From: G963663315 sp963665165
GTDB taxonomy: Bacteria > Pseudomonadota > Gammaproteobacteria > Arenicellales > Poriferihabitantaceae
NCBI GenBank assembly: GCA_963665165.1
Contig: OY761989.1
Location: forward strand, 1,674,001-1,738,000
Direction of reading: 5' to 3'
DNA: 64,000 bases
The notes below the pieces were generated by a model. The model saw only the letters and a list, made by a program, of their open reading frames with translations. It had not been told where the DNA came from and searched no databases. Position numbers and translations under genes: made by a program. This document shows positions 15,524 through 23,837 of the stretch, one piece after another (the first letter of the stretch is position 1; every line of letters begins with the position of its first letter).

Positions 15524-16794
15524 GGGTTGGAAGGAAAATAAAGATGCAGGTAACTGGCGGTAATGCCGCCTACCTGGTAAACGGGTTCGCCCGGCGCCTC
15601 GTGGCGCGCGCGTTTGCCGTAGGCGACCGGCCGGGCGGTTTCCTCGCAACGGGTGCGGTGATGGGCATGGGCGCGGACATCGCCACAGGGCAACGGCGCG
15701 GTCTGCATGCCCTGGCAACCGCCCCGGTCCCGCATGATGCCGTGTCCCGGTATCAGACCGAGCATCGGCGTGCGCCTGCCGTGGATATCCGTCAGCGATT
15801 CCATCAGGTACAGCATCCCGCCGCACTCGGCGAGGACTTTCTTTCCGCTATTGCAGAAACGGATAATCTGGCCGATCAGCCGCCGGTTCTCCGAAAGCCG
15901 CTGCGGATGCAACTCCGGATAGCCGCCGGGAAACCATAAGGCATCGGCGTCAGGCAGAACTTCATCGGCAAGGGGAGAAAACCATACGCAGGTAGCGCCC
16001 ATGTCCTGCAGCAGTTTGATGTTGGCCGCATAAATGAAGGTGAAGGCATCGTCACGGGCAACCGCAATCACCCTGCCCTGTAATTGCCGTTCGATGACCG
16101 GGCTCCGGCCGGAATGGAAATCCACCGCGGGCGGCAGTTTCGTCAGCCCGGATTGGTCCATGATTTCAGCCAGCCGGTCCAGTCGGCAGTCGATATCGTC
16201 TACTTCGTCAGGATGGACCAGCCCGAGATGACGTTCCGGAAGCCGGGCATCCGGATGACGACGAACACAACCGAGCAGTGGAATCGAAGCTGGCATCGCC
16301 TCGACAACCAGATCCTGGTGGCGCTGGCTGGCCAGATTATTGCCGATCACCCCGGCAATGGCCAATCCGGGGCGGTGACCGGCCAACCCTAAGGCAATCG
16401 CGCCGAAAGTCCCGGCCATGGCCGCCGCGTCAATCACAATCGCCACCGCTATGCCGAAACAGGCCGCCATATCGGCGCCGCTCGGATTCCCGTCGAACAT
16501 TCCCATGACGCCTTCAATCAAAATCAGGTCCGCCTGTCCAGCCGCTTCGAACAGAATCTGGCGGCACTCCTCCTCACCGACCATCCACAGATCGAGTTGG
16601 GCCACGGGATTCCCGGCGGCGCGTTCCAGAATCAGGGGATCCAGGTAATCCGGCCCGGTTTTAAAGACCCGGACATCCCGGCCCTGGTTTCGGTGGTATC
16701 TGGCGATACCGGCGGTAATCGTCGTCTTGCCCTGCCCGGAGGCGGGAGCGCAGAAGAAAAGAGCGGGACATCGGACTGTGGCCGGATTCACCAT
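15493..16794 (-). CDS. cbiA: Cobyrinic acid a,c-diamide synthase
   Basis: This 433-residue glutamine-dependent amidotransferase amidates the a and c carboxylates of (hydrogeno)cobyrinic acid. The N-terminal ATPase domain carries APASGQGKTT (residues 17-26) and a Walker B-like LILIEGVMGMFDG. The C-terminal glutaminase domain holds the nucleophile Cys in LAECGGMLYL and a later His in ASYLHLYF. It starts seven bases before the end of cobO, so the three corrin genes here form one coupled operon. Its last codons coincide with one copy of the 23-bp repeat. Confidence 0.93.
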   Translation of the reverse strand: MVNPATVRCPALFFCAPASGQGKTTITAGIARYHRNQGRDVRVFKTGPDYLDPLILERAAGNPVAQLDLWMVGEEECRQILFEAAGQADLILIEGVMGMFDGNPSGADMAACFGIAVAIVIDAAAMAGTFGAIALGLAGHRPGLAIAGVIGNNLASQRHQDLVVEAMPASIPLLGCVRRHPDARLPERHLGLVHPDEVDDIDCRLDRLAEIMDQSGLTKLPPAVDFHSGRSPVIERQLQGRVIAVARDDAFTFIYAANIKLLQDMGATCVWFSPLADEVLPDADALWFPGGYPELHPQRLSENRRLIGQIIRFCNSGKKVLAECGGMLYLMESLTDIHGRRTPMLGLIPGHGIMRDRGGCQGMQTAPLPCGDVRAHAHHRTRCEETARPVAYGKRARHEAPGEPVYQVGGITASYLHLYFPSNPDAIAALFTN

Positions 16795-17423
16795 TCGATA
16801 CCCGGTTGCGCCTTGACGCCTTTTCTGAACGCATGCTCGACATCGGCGATCTCGCTGATCGTGTCGGCGATTTCCATCAGTCGCTGATGCATCGTTCTTC
16901 CGGTGATGATCACATTCTGGTGCGCGGGCCTTGCCTTGATCGCCTCCACGACCGGTTCCACATCCAGATAGCCGTATTTGAACATGTAGGACATTTCATC
17001 GAACACCAGAATATGGTAAGCGCCGTCGGACAGCATCTCCCGCGCCGTCAGCCAGGCTTTTTCGGCGGCGGCGATATCGCGGGACCGGTCCTGGGTCTCC
17101 CAGGTAAAGCCGTGTCCCATGACATGGAAGTCGACCCGGGGATGATCCCTGAAAAAAAGGAATTCCCCGGTTTCCCGCCTGCCCTTGATGAACTGCACCA
17201 GACCGGCCCGCTGGCCGTGGCCGAGGGCCCGGGCCATCGTCCCGAATGCGGAGGAACTCTTGCCTTTGCCGTTGCCCTTCAGCAGGACCAGTACGCCGCG
17301 CTGTTCGGTCGCCCTGGCAATTCGTTGATCCACCACCGCTTTCTTCTTTTTCATCCTGGCGGCATGCCGGGCTTCGTCACCAGCGCTGGTCCTGTTTCCG
17401 CCCCCCGTCGTTTCTTCCTTCAT
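16788..17423 (-). CDS. cobO: Cob(I)yrinic acid a,c-diamide adenosyltransferase
   Basis: This 211-residue CobO/BtuR enzyme transfers adenosyl from ATP to cobalt(I) corrinoid. The P-loop GNGKGKSSSAFG is at residues 50-61, and further family motifs are VQFIKG, FDEMSYMFKYGYLD and VIITGRTMHQ. About 40 polar N-terminal residues precede the fold. Its start overlaps the upstream chelatase gene by four bases, indicating translational coupling with corrin-ring metal insertion and amidation. Confidence 0.93.
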   Translation of the reverse strand: MKEETTGGGNRTSAGDEARHAARMKKKKAVVDQRIARATEQRGVLVLLKGNGKGKSSSAFGTMARALGHGQRAGLVQFIKGRRETGEFLFFRDHPRVDFHVMGHGFTWETQDRSRDIAAAEKAWLTAREMLSDGAYHILVFDEMSYMFKYGYLDVEPVVEAIKARPAHQNVIITGRTMHQRLMEIADTISEIADVEHAFRKGVKAQPGIEW

Positions 17424-19198
17424 GAGTCCGCCCCCGTTATTGTGAAACCCGAATCAGCCCCAGGCAGCGACAGGCTTGCAACATGCAGGTAACCCGCGTC
17501 AATCCGCCGGGCCAGTTGCCGCCCCCGGCCCAGCGGCGCCCGCCCGCATTCAATATCGACCAGGGTTACCGGGTGTGAATGAATGGACCTGCACCCGCTG
17601 ATCGGCTCATCGAACCGGCCGTCTGTAATCAGCCAGATATGGCAATTCAAGTGTCTGTATTTCCGCCGGGACAGGATACCGTCAACCTGGTTCAACGCCT
17701 GGCGGACCGGTGTTCCGCCCCCGGCCTGAATCCGGTCAAGCACAGGCCCGACATTCCGGGGCGCCCGCTGAATCTCAAGCAGTACCCGGACCTTGTCGTT
17801 ACCGAACGTAACCAGGCTCAGGAATCTTCTGGCGCGGTAGCTCTGGCTGGAAAACGCCTGAATCGCCCCGCGTGCGAGGCCGAGGCCCTGGCCGCGCAGG
17901 GTCGAAGCCGAAGTATCCAGTACAATCAGGTCCAGGTTGACCGCTCCGGGGAGTGCAAACCGGTATTCAAGGGATTGCCTCCTGTCCTCACCGGACAGCG
18001 ATCCGAAGCGGGCGGTTCTGAGAGTGCCGGCCCAATCTATCCTTCGGTTTCCGCCCTCGTTTCGGCTCCCGTATTTCGCGCCGCCACCGAGGCCATGCCG
18101 ACCCCTGCCCCCGTTCCACCCGGCCATGCGCTGTCGCGCCAAAGAACCCCTCGCAACCGTTTGCGATGTCGGCAAAGGGAACGCGGAAGCTGGCAGCGAC
18201 CCGCAAGGCATGGGCTGCATGGCTCCCCAACTGCCCTGAATGGACGACCCGGACTGACTGCCGCCGCCTTGACCACTGCCGCCACCCTGACCGGGATTGT
18301 CGTTGCCGGAGTGACCGGGGCGCCCTCCTCCCGACCCCGCGGCGTCGTCCGGCCGGGTATTTCGCCGGTGGTTGATCACCATCGGCTCCACCATGTCCAG
18401 ATCACTCGTCCTGACTTCCAGTCTTTGATCCAGCGCGCACCAGGCCGTCACCGCGCGATGAAACACGATGTCCGCGCGCATCCCCTCGACTCCGGCCTGC
18501 CTGCATCTCTCCGCGATCCGGGTTTCCATCCGGTCCGACAATTCGACCCGGTGCAGATTGTCCCTCGCCCATTGTATTTTTTGCCTGATCTGATCGGATT
18601 CAGCCTGACTGTCCTGAATCATTTTTCCGGGATTCCGGTCGAAGGCGAGACGGCGCCGGACAATCTCTTTCCTCTCCTCGATGGTAAAGTCCGTTTCCAT
18701 TTCAACCATCAGGCCGAAACGATCCAGTAACTGCGGCCTGAGCTCGCCTTCGTCGGGGTTCATGGTGCCGATCAGAACGAAGTTCGCGTCATGCCGATGA
18801 CTGATGTTGTCCCTTTCAACGATATTGACCCCGGACGCGGCTGCGTCCAGCAGCAAATCGACCAGATGGTCAAAAAGCAGATTGACTTCATCGACGTAGA
18901 GAAAACCACGATGGGAGCGAGCCAGCAATCCGGGGCAAAACCGGACCTCGGAATCGCCCAGGGCGCTTTCCAGGTCAAGGGAGCCGGTAATCATTTCTTC
19001 GGTGGCGCCCAGCGGCAATGTCACGAATGGTTTGTCCGGTTGTAAATCCGACAACCCGCGCACAATCGTTGATTTCGCGCTGCCGCGCGCGCCGCTGATC
19101 AACAGGCCGCCGATTCGCGGGTCGATGCTGACCAACAGCAACGCGGATTTAAGCAGTGATTGTCCGACTATGCGGCAAAACGGGTAGTGGTCCGGCAT
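17420..19198 (-). CDS. ChlI/ChlD-type metal chelatase AAA-VWA fusion (probable cobaltochelatase partner)
   Basis: This protein of about 592 residues starts with an AAA+ domain (Walker A GARGSAKST, DEVNLLFDH and a TMNPDEGELRPQLLDRF sensor region), continues through a Gly/Ser/Gln-rich linker (about residues 310-350) and ends in a von Willebrand A domain with MIDAS DTSAST. Such magnesium-chelatase subunit I/D fusions can partner CobN for cobalt insertion when true cobST are absent. The position directly upstream of cobO and cbiA supports a cobalamin role rather than chlorophyll synthesis. No CobN-sized gene is in the window. I chose the start at 19198 (MPDHYPF) by family length. Confidence 0.85.
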   Translation of the reverse strand: MPDHYPFCRIVGQSLLKSALLLVSIDPRIGGLLISGARGSAKSTIVRGLSDLQPDKPFVTLPLGATEEMITGSLDLESALGDSEVRFCPGLLARSHRGFLYVDEVNLLFDHLVDLLLDAAASGVNIVERDNISHRHDANFVLIGTMNPDEGELRPQLLDRFGLMVEMETDFTIEERKEIVRRRLAFDRNPGKMIQDSQAESDQIRQKIQWARDNLHRVELSDRMETRIAERCRQAGVEGMRADIVFHRAVTAWCALDQRLEVRTSDLDMVEPMVINHRRNTRPDDAAGSGGGRPGHSGNDNPGQGGGSGQGGGSQSGSSIQGSWGAMQPMPCGSLPASAFPLPTSQTVARGSLARQRMAGWNGGRGRHGLGGGAKYGSRNEGGNRRIDWAGTLRTARFGSLSGEDRRQSLEYRFALPGAVNLDLIVLDTSASTLRGQGLGLARGAIQAFSSQSYRARRFLSLVTFGNDKVRVLLEIQRAPRNVGPVLDRIQAGGGTPVRQALNQVDGILSRRKYRHLNCHIWLITDGRFDEPISGCRSIHSHPVTLVDIECGRAPLGRGRQLARRIDAGYLHVASLSLPGADSGFTITGADS

Positions 19199-19424
19199 TG
19201 AGTGACTGGCTTCCAAAATTGAATTCCCGGGACAGACGATCCTCCCGGAAAACACGGATCAAGACCGGATTATAACCTTAAGATCGGCTATAATGTTTCG
19301 CTTCCGGCTACGGCAATTCCCACAAATCGGTGTGCGGCTTCACCAACACATGAGCAATATTATGTGTAGGGCGAATACCATTCTATCAACTTGTCTTAAA
19401 CTCAACACAGGATTCTCAACTGAA

Positions 19425-19877
19425 ATGATCAATAAACATATCCCTCCCGAATTTCAAAGAGTCTGCAGAAAGCAGATAACCCGTAAACCCACTATAGTCA
19501 GTGCATGGTCGATTGCACTAATTGGATTTTGTTTGATCTGGATTGGCGGATGCGCCTCAATTACCAATGATGCCAACCAGCAGATACAATTCCGGGCGCC
19601 CGAATGCAAGGGGATGGAAGTAAAGTGTACAGTGAGGAACAAACGGGGATTATGGGACTTTGAACCGCCTGAAATAGTGTCTATCCGCAGGTCGGATGAT
19701 CCATTGGTCATCACTTGTTCGGATAAGACCGGACGAAATCACGTGGAGAGCATGTCGAGCAGGATGGGCGGTAAGATCGTGGCATCTGCGGTTTTCCTGG
19801 ATTTTGGAATAGTCGATGCAATCACGGACAAGCACCGGGAATACCCATCCCAGATTGCGATCACCATGTGCGAGTAG
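19425..19877 (+). CDS. Predicted outer-membrane lipoprotein of unknown function
   Basis: This protein of about 150 residues has a long basic N-terminal region, a hydrophobic stretch and a lipobox IGG-Cys43. The mature part (CASITNDANQ, ECKGMEVKCTVRNKRG) resembles a widespread small-lipoprotein family with an N-terminal GCASI(T/V) motif and paired cysteines; no enzymatic motif is visible. In-frame upstream starts exist, but the choice at 19425 keeps the signal peptide at a reasonable length. A TATAAT about 140 bases upstream (near 19291) may belong to its promoter. Codon use is more AT-rich than in neighbouring genes, hinting at recent acquisition together with the adjacent mobile region. Confidence 0.65.
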   Translation: MINKHIPPEFQRVCRKQITRKPTIVSAWSIALIGFCLIWIGGCASITNDANQQIQFRAPECKGMEVKCTVRNKRGLWDFEPPEIVSIRRSDDPLVITCSDKTGRNHVESMSSRMGGKIVASAVFLDFGIVDAITDKHREYPSQIAITMCE

Positions 19878-19936
19878 CCTCTGACTGAATTATCTTCGTT
19901 GGAAATTACGAATACGATCAGGTACGTGATATCGGG

Positions 19937-19965
19937 TGCGGGCCGGCACAGGGATCGGCCCCTAC
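19937..19965. repeat. REP-like palindrome
   Basis: TGCGGGCCGGCACAGGG followed by ATCGGCCCCTAC is the same family as the element at 15418 (reverse orientation) and 21172. It lies downstream of the lipoprotein gene. Confidence 0.6.
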
Positions 19966-20027
19966 GACGGCGAGTGAATGTGGAAACTGGCACTTGATGT
20001 TGACGCTCGCGCTTAACGATGCGTAGT

Positions 20028-20047
20028 GGCGTCCCACTGTGGGCGCC
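20028..20047. repeat. Near-perfect palindrome, GGCG-CCCAC / GTGGG-CGCC
   Basis: A 20-base palindrome with a single central T and one bulged T. It lies 80 bases beyond the end of the RAYT transposase gene. It could be another REP-type hairpin or a cruciform. Confidence 0.45.
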
Positions 20048-20127
20048 CGCTTGGCACACTCCAGCAGGTGCATGGATTGTTTACGCAAGTGAAATTACTC
20101 GACAATTTCCTGATGGCAAACTTCACC

Positions 20128-20697
20128 TTACCCCTCTACCCAATTATCAGGATTATCTTTATCCAATGCCCACTTCAACGGATTATTCTGGATATATTCG
20201 CGAATACGGTTCAAATCCTCGTTGTTGCGTATAACATGGTCATAAAATGACCGTTGCCATAATTTTTTGTTAAAGGGAACCCATTGATGATGCTTTACGC
20301 CATTTATATATCTATTTGTGGTTAATGATTTAAAGCGTCCGACTATGTCGGATAATGACATCGTAGGGACAACCCCCTGTGATTGTCCCGGACAGGCACG
20401 GGGGCCTGTCCCTACATTGGTGCTGAGACCTGCCTCTGCCAGAATAATGACGCCGTGCAGGTGATTGGGCATGACTTGCCAGCAATCAAGTTCTATTCCA
20501 CCGTAATAGTCAGGTAATTTTCGCCAATTGCTTTCCAATTTGCCTGCATTATTGAGAATCATCTGGTCGTTGACAATATCACCGAGCAAACAGACACGAT
20601 CCTGTATGCAGAGGGTGACAAAATAATAACAGCCTTGTGAATAATCGTATTGTTTGAGGCGATTTGCCTTACGTACTGGCCTTACGCTAATTTCCAT
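20128..20697 (-). CDS. REP-associated tyrosine transposase (RAYT, IS200-like Y1 family)
   Basis: This 189-residue single-strand transposase acts on REP palindromes. The metal-binding HUH motif is His79-Leu-His81 in MPNHLHGVI, and the candidate catalytic tyrosine is Tyr168 in REYIQNNPLKW, with QRSFYDHVIRN before it. Residues of about 95-112 are encoded by a REP-like double hairpin lying in frame inside the gene. Several REP-like elements surround it (19937, 20988, 21172), as expected for a RAYT locus. The gene appears intact. It is AT-rich relative to the window, consistent with horizontal arrival. Confidence 0.88.
   Translation of the reverse strand: MEISVRPVRKANRLKQYDYSQGCYYFVTLCIQDRVCLLGDIVNDQMILNNAGKLESNWRKLPDYYGGIELDCWQVMPNHLHGVIILAEAGLSTNVGTGPRACPGQSQGVVPTMSLSDIVGRFKSLTTNRYINGVKHHQWVPFNKKLWQRSFYDHVIRNNEDLNRIREYIQNNPLKWALDKDNPDNWVEG
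20363..20415. repeat. Double-hairpin REP element inside the RAYT gene
   Basis: Two adjoining hairpins (GGGACAA/TTGTCCC and GGACAGG/CCTGTCC) bounded by GTAG and CTAC lie in frame within the transposase gene. A close copy is at 20988-21047, sharing also the preceding AATGACATCGTA. Confidence 0.75.
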
Positions 20698-20777
20698 AAA
20701 CTCAGACTTTCACTATTAAGAGATTTACGCAAGTCCGAAACACCTTTTTCCGTAGTGTCTCAATTTCTTTTGCCGAG

Positions 20778-20800
20778 AACAGGGACAGGTCCTGTTTTTT
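20778..20800 (+). terminator. Terminator-like hairpin with T-run
   Basis: AACAGGGAC, AG, GTCCTGTT forms a stem with one bulge, followed by TTTTTT on the plus strand. No plus-strand gene ends nearby, so it may insulate against transcription through the RAYT region, or be part of a REP-type element. Confidence 0.4.
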
Positions 20801-20987
20801 AACAGAGTTGTCATGTCATCGTTTGGTGTTTTTCTGATTAAATTACGTAGATGATCTTGGCTACTTCTCATCACCCGTATAGTACGCACGTCTCTAAAGT
20901 TATACATTTGGAAAAGTTGTCAAGCACTGATCCTGTCCCTGAATCTTATAGTACCAGCAGACTGTTGCATATTCTCCGCTACATTCG

Positions 20988-21047
20988 AAAATGACATCGT
21001 ATAACTCCCTGTGGTTGTCCCGGACAGGCACAGGGGCCTGTCCCTAC
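20988..21047. repeat. REP double-hairpin copy, related to the one inside the RAYT gene
   Basis: From AATGACATCGTA to GGCCTGTCCCTAC this matches 20352-20415 with a small deletion in the first hairpin. Because the shared part includes bases that code for the transposase in the other copy, the unit is longer than the palindrome. Confidence 0.7.
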
Positions 21048-21073
21048 GACCGGTATCTCAGGGCGAAATTGAC

Positions 21074-21134
21074 TATGATATAATCGTGCGTTCCGATCAA
21101 CACGAGACCGACACGAGTAACTGGATTCACTCTG
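21074..21134 (+). repeat. Degenerate copy of the cbiX promoter/start region
   Basis: This stretch aligns with 21280-21342: GATATAATCG, CCGATCA, CGAGACCGACA and CTGGATTCACT occur in the same order and spacing. In this copy the ATG is replaced by ACG, so it cannot start the protein. It is a local duplication that has decayed. Confidence 0.6.
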
Positions 21135-21171
21135 TGGTCGGTGTCATTCTCCGTATACAGCCGATGTCGGT

Positions 21172-21197
21172 TGCGGGCCGGCACGCGGCCCCTGCGA
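21172..21197. repeat. Short REP-like element
   Basis: TGCGGGCCGGCAC then GCGGCCCCTGCGA is a shortened member of the family at 15418 and 19937. Confidence 0.5.
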
Positions 21198-21261
21198 TGT
21201 CGGGATGACGGTGAGGTGACGAGACCCATGATTACGCGGGATATCCGATACGGATCGGCCT

Positions 21262-21290
21262 GTCTTTCCCGAAAAATCCGGTGATATAAT
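21262..21290 (+). promoter_or_regulatory. Probable cbiX promoter (consensus -10)
   Basis: A perfect TATAAT lies at 21285-21290, 30 bases before the cbiX ATG. The matching -35 region (GTCTTT, 17 bases upstream) is weak. The -10 also exists in the decayed upstream copy. Confidence 0.4.
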
Positions 21291-21319
21291 CGCGTGCCCC
21301 CGATCAGCGCGAGACCGAC

Positions 21320-22450
21320 ATGAGCAACCTGGATTCACTGCCGGAAAATTCCGGTGTTTTGATATGCGGTCATGGCAGCCGGGCCAGGACGGCGGAACGG
21401 GAATTCGGATTGCTGGCCTCCGGGTTACGCGCTCGTTACCCCGGATTACCGGTCAAATACGGATTCCTGGAATATTCGTCCCCCAATATCCACATGGCGC
21501 TGGACGACCTGGCGGCAGCCGGGGTCAAACGTATCTACGCGCTTCCGGGCATGCTGTTTCGCGCGACCCACGCCCAGAATGACATCCCTTCCGTTCTGAC
21601 CACCTATATGCGAAACCACCCCGGACTCGATATCCGGTATGGACGTGAGCTTGGGCTGCACCCGCAGATGATCGAAGCGTTCGAACATCGCATACTCGAA
21701 ACCCTCGGCCTGGATCGAAAGCCACAACCGGGGGACCTGTACGATACCATGCTGGTCGTCGTCGGGCGCGGCACATCGGTGGCGACAGCGAATGCCGAGG
21801 CGGCAAAACTGACCCGCATCATCACCGAAAACCTGGGCTTCGGCTGGTCTGAAACGGTCTATTCCGGGGTCACCTTCCCTTCGGTCGGCAGAGGACTGGA
21901 GATGGCGGTAAAGCTCGGATTCAGGAAGATCGTCGTGGCTCCTTATTTTCTGTTTTCCGGGCGATTGATCGGTCGAATCAGGGCATACGTTGAAAAGGTG
22001 GCTGAAGAACACCCCGGGATTTCATTCCGGACCACCGACTACCTGAAGGACCACCCTCGCGTTATCGACACCTTTGTCTCCCGAATCCGGGAAACCGTGA
22101 GCGGAAGCGCGGACCACGATGACCTGATGGCGGATTTCAATGACCGTCTGGCAGCCGGAGAGATCGTGGTCCACCACCACCACGCCGAATTCCAGCCAGG
22201 GCACAGCCATGACCACGATCACGACCCGCATCATAGTCACACCCATCATCATGACCACGGGCATGATCATCATCATGCTCCTTACCGGCACATTGCCCAC
22301 CCCCATGGCCCGAGAACCATGATCGGAGAAAATGTGTGCTGTTGCTTCATGAGCCAGTTCCCGCAATCGGTGATTGACGAGGAATTGGCGAAAAGGGTCG
22401 AAAGCGGCTCACCGCCCCCGGATCGAATCCCGCAGTGTCGGCTCAGGTAG
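21320..22450 (+). CDS. cbiX: Sirohydrochlorin cobaltochelatase, long form (CbiX)
   Basis: This 376-residue protein inserts cobalt into sirohydrochlorin early in cobalamin synthesis. It has two chelatase half-domains, the first with the catalytic His18 in ICGHGSRART, the second with VVVGRGTSVATANAEA. A His-rich stretch (about residues 285-328, many HxH and DHDH) follows, then a Cys triplet in ENVCCCF, the hallmarks of the long CbiX form, which binds metal and an iron-sulfur cluster. The gene is separated from the other corrin genes by the REP/RAYT region. It overlaps the convergent histidine-kinase gene by eight bases. Confidence 0.93.
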   Translation: MSNLDSLPENSGVLICGHGSRARTAEREFGLLASGLRARYPGLPVKYGFLEYSSPNIHMALDDLAAAGVKRIYALPGMLFRATHAQNDIPSVLTTYMRNHPGLDIRYGRELGLHPQMIEAFEHRILETLGLDRKPQPGDLYDTMLVVVGRGTSVATANAEAAKLTRIITENLGFGWSETVYSGVTFPSVGRGLEMAVKLGFRKIVVAPYFLFSGRLIGRIRAYVEKVAEEHPGISFRTTDYLKDHPRVIDTFVSRIRETVSGSADHDDLMADFNDRLAAGEIVVHHHHAEFQPGHSHDHDHDPHHSHTHHHDHGHDHHHAPYRHIAHPHGPRTMIGENVCCCFMSQFPQSVIDEELAKRVESGSPPPDRIPQCRLR

Positions 22451-23837
22451 CCGCCGGCAGGATATCCTGGTCCCTCGCGGGGAAACGGGTGCGGATCAAC
22501 GCGCCGCCCAGTTCACTTGATTCGATGGTCAGCGTGCCGCCGTAACGCTGTACGATTTCCCGGACTACTGCAAGTCCGATACCCTGCCCCGGAGTTTGCC
22601 GGTCCGCGCGTACCCCCCGCTCCAGGACCGCTGTTCTTTCCGCCTCGGCAATACCCGGCCCGTCATCGTGAATTTCAACGATCAGGCCCTTGCGCTCCCG
22701 GCCCTCAACCCGATCCGCCCTGCAAACGAGCCGGATCCCGGATCGCGCCCACTTGAACGCGTTATCCATGATATTGCCCAGAAACTCGTACAGGTCGCTT
22801 TCGTCTCCGTGAAAAACCGCGCCGGATTCGATTTCCCAGGTACTGTCAATATCCTTGTGCCTGTATACCTTTTTCATCGAGGCATACAGCTTCCTCATCA
22901 CTTCTTCGCAACCGACCGCCCGGTGCATCACCGATAACTGCGATGACGCGGCCCGGTTCAGTTGATATTCGACTATCCGGTTCATCCGGTCCACCATTTC
23001 ATCAATATTTTTAAGATCGGGTTCCAACTTATTGTCTGTAATGCCTTTTATCATCGCAAGCGGGGTTTTCAGGCTATGTGCGAGGTCCCCCAGGGTATCC
23101 CGGTAACGAGTCAGGTTCAGGCGCTCATTTTCGATGAACGAGTTGATCCTGTGGCTTAACTGGGCGATTTCCCGCGGATAGCGGCCCTGAATCCTGTCCT
23201 GCTTCGCCTGCTGTATCCGTTCCAGTTCCCGGGTCACGGCGCCCAGCGGTTTCAGGCCCCAGCGTAATATCACCGCCTGCATGACCAGCAGTATGAGAGT
23301 GCCCATCCCCAACCACAAAAACAGCTCTTTTCTGTACAGTTGAACGGTATCCTTGTAGTAGGAACTTTGATCGACCATCAACCAGGTCAGACCGATATGC
23401 CGATCCTGGCCGGTTTCCCATTCGACCCCGTAACTGTACTGGAATCCCTCCCCGACCTGGACAAAATTCTCCTTTCCACTTTCGGCCACTTGCAACTTGC
23501 CCGGATGAATGCCCACGGATGATTTCGAACGCCATAATATCCCACCCTGGCTGTCCAGTATGAACGCGTAAAGCTGTGAATTCAGGTTACTCAGCCTGGC
23601 CAGTCTTTCAGGCATCACATCCGGAATAATCGGTAATCCGTCCTCTTTAAAATCAAATACTTGCAGAAGAGTGTAAACGTCTGTTCTCAACTGGTTCCTG
23701 ATTGCCTCCCTGGCCGGGGAGACAAAGGCGCGGTCAAGAGCCAGGCCCGCCAGGCCGATAAACGTGACCAGCAGAAAAGTCGCCGCGAACAGCAACCGGT
23801 TTCTCAGGGACAGCGCGTTCACCCGGGCCCTTGCCAT
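22443..23837 (-). CDS. Sensor histidine kinase, PhoQ-like
   Basis: This 464-residue membrane sensor has a transmembrane helix near residues 14-35, a periplasmic domain of about 135 residues, a second helix near 172-192, a HAMP-like linker, an H-box with His254 in LAHSLKTPLAMI and an ATP-binding domain with DNAFKWA, DDGPGI and GQGIGLAVV. The ATG at 23837 overlaps the regulator stop by one base. PhoQ-type sensors respond to divalent cations or envelope stress; the acidic periplasmic region here is modest, so the ligand is uncertain. Confidence 0.9.
   Translation of the reverse strand: MARARVNALSLRNRLLFAATFLLVTFIGLAGLALDRAFVSPAREAIRNQLRTDVYTLLQVFDFKEDGLPIIPDVMPERLARLSNLNSQLYAFILDSQGGILWRSKSSVGIHPGKLQVAESGKENFVQVGEGFQYSYGVEWETGQDRHIGLTWLMVDQSSYYKDTVQLYRKELFLWLGMGTLILLVMQAVILRWGLKPLGAVTRELERIQQAKQDRIQGRYPREIAQLSHRINSFIENERLNLTRYRDTLGDLAHSLKTPLAMIKGITDNKLEPDLKNIDEMVDRMNRIVEYQLNRAASSQLSVMHRAVGCEEVMRKLYASMKKVYRHKDIDSTWEIESGAVFHGDESDLYEFLGNIMDNAFKWARSGIRLVCRADRVEGRERKGLIVEIHDDGPGIAEAERTAVLERGVRADRQTPGQGIGLAVVREIVQRYGGTLTIESSELGGALIRTRFPARDQDILPAAT

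Larger units (their letters stand above)
20080..20734. repeat. 11-bp direct repeats flanking the transposase gene
   Basis: TTTACGCAAGT occurs at 20080-20090 and 20724-20734, on either side of the RAYT gene. These may mark the ends of the unit that carried the gene into this site, or may be chance. Confidence 0.3.
20698..21319. other. Gene-free stretch with REP-like repeats and a degenerate promoter copy
   Basis: I see no convincing gene in these 620 bases. They hold one direct-repeat copy (20724), a terminator-like hairpin (20778), a double REP copy (20988), a decayed copy of the cbiX start region (21074), a short REP (21172) and the likely cbiX promoter. The first 300 bases are AT-rich; a 60-codon minus-strand reading frame there has no family features. 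Confidence 0.6.

Noticed and set aside
17579..18730. 383-codon plus-strand open frame opposite the chelatase fusion
   Set aside because: Antisense to a recognised AAA-VWA protein, with low-complexity translation.
20725..20907. 60-codon minus-strand open frame next to the RAYT gene
   Set aside because: No Shine-Dalgarno, no domain, basic low-information translation overlapping a terminator-like hairpin.
22168..22310. Tandem repeat DNA in cbiX
   Set aside because: The CAC/CAT/GAC-rich stretch is the coding sequence for the His-rich region typical of long CbiX.
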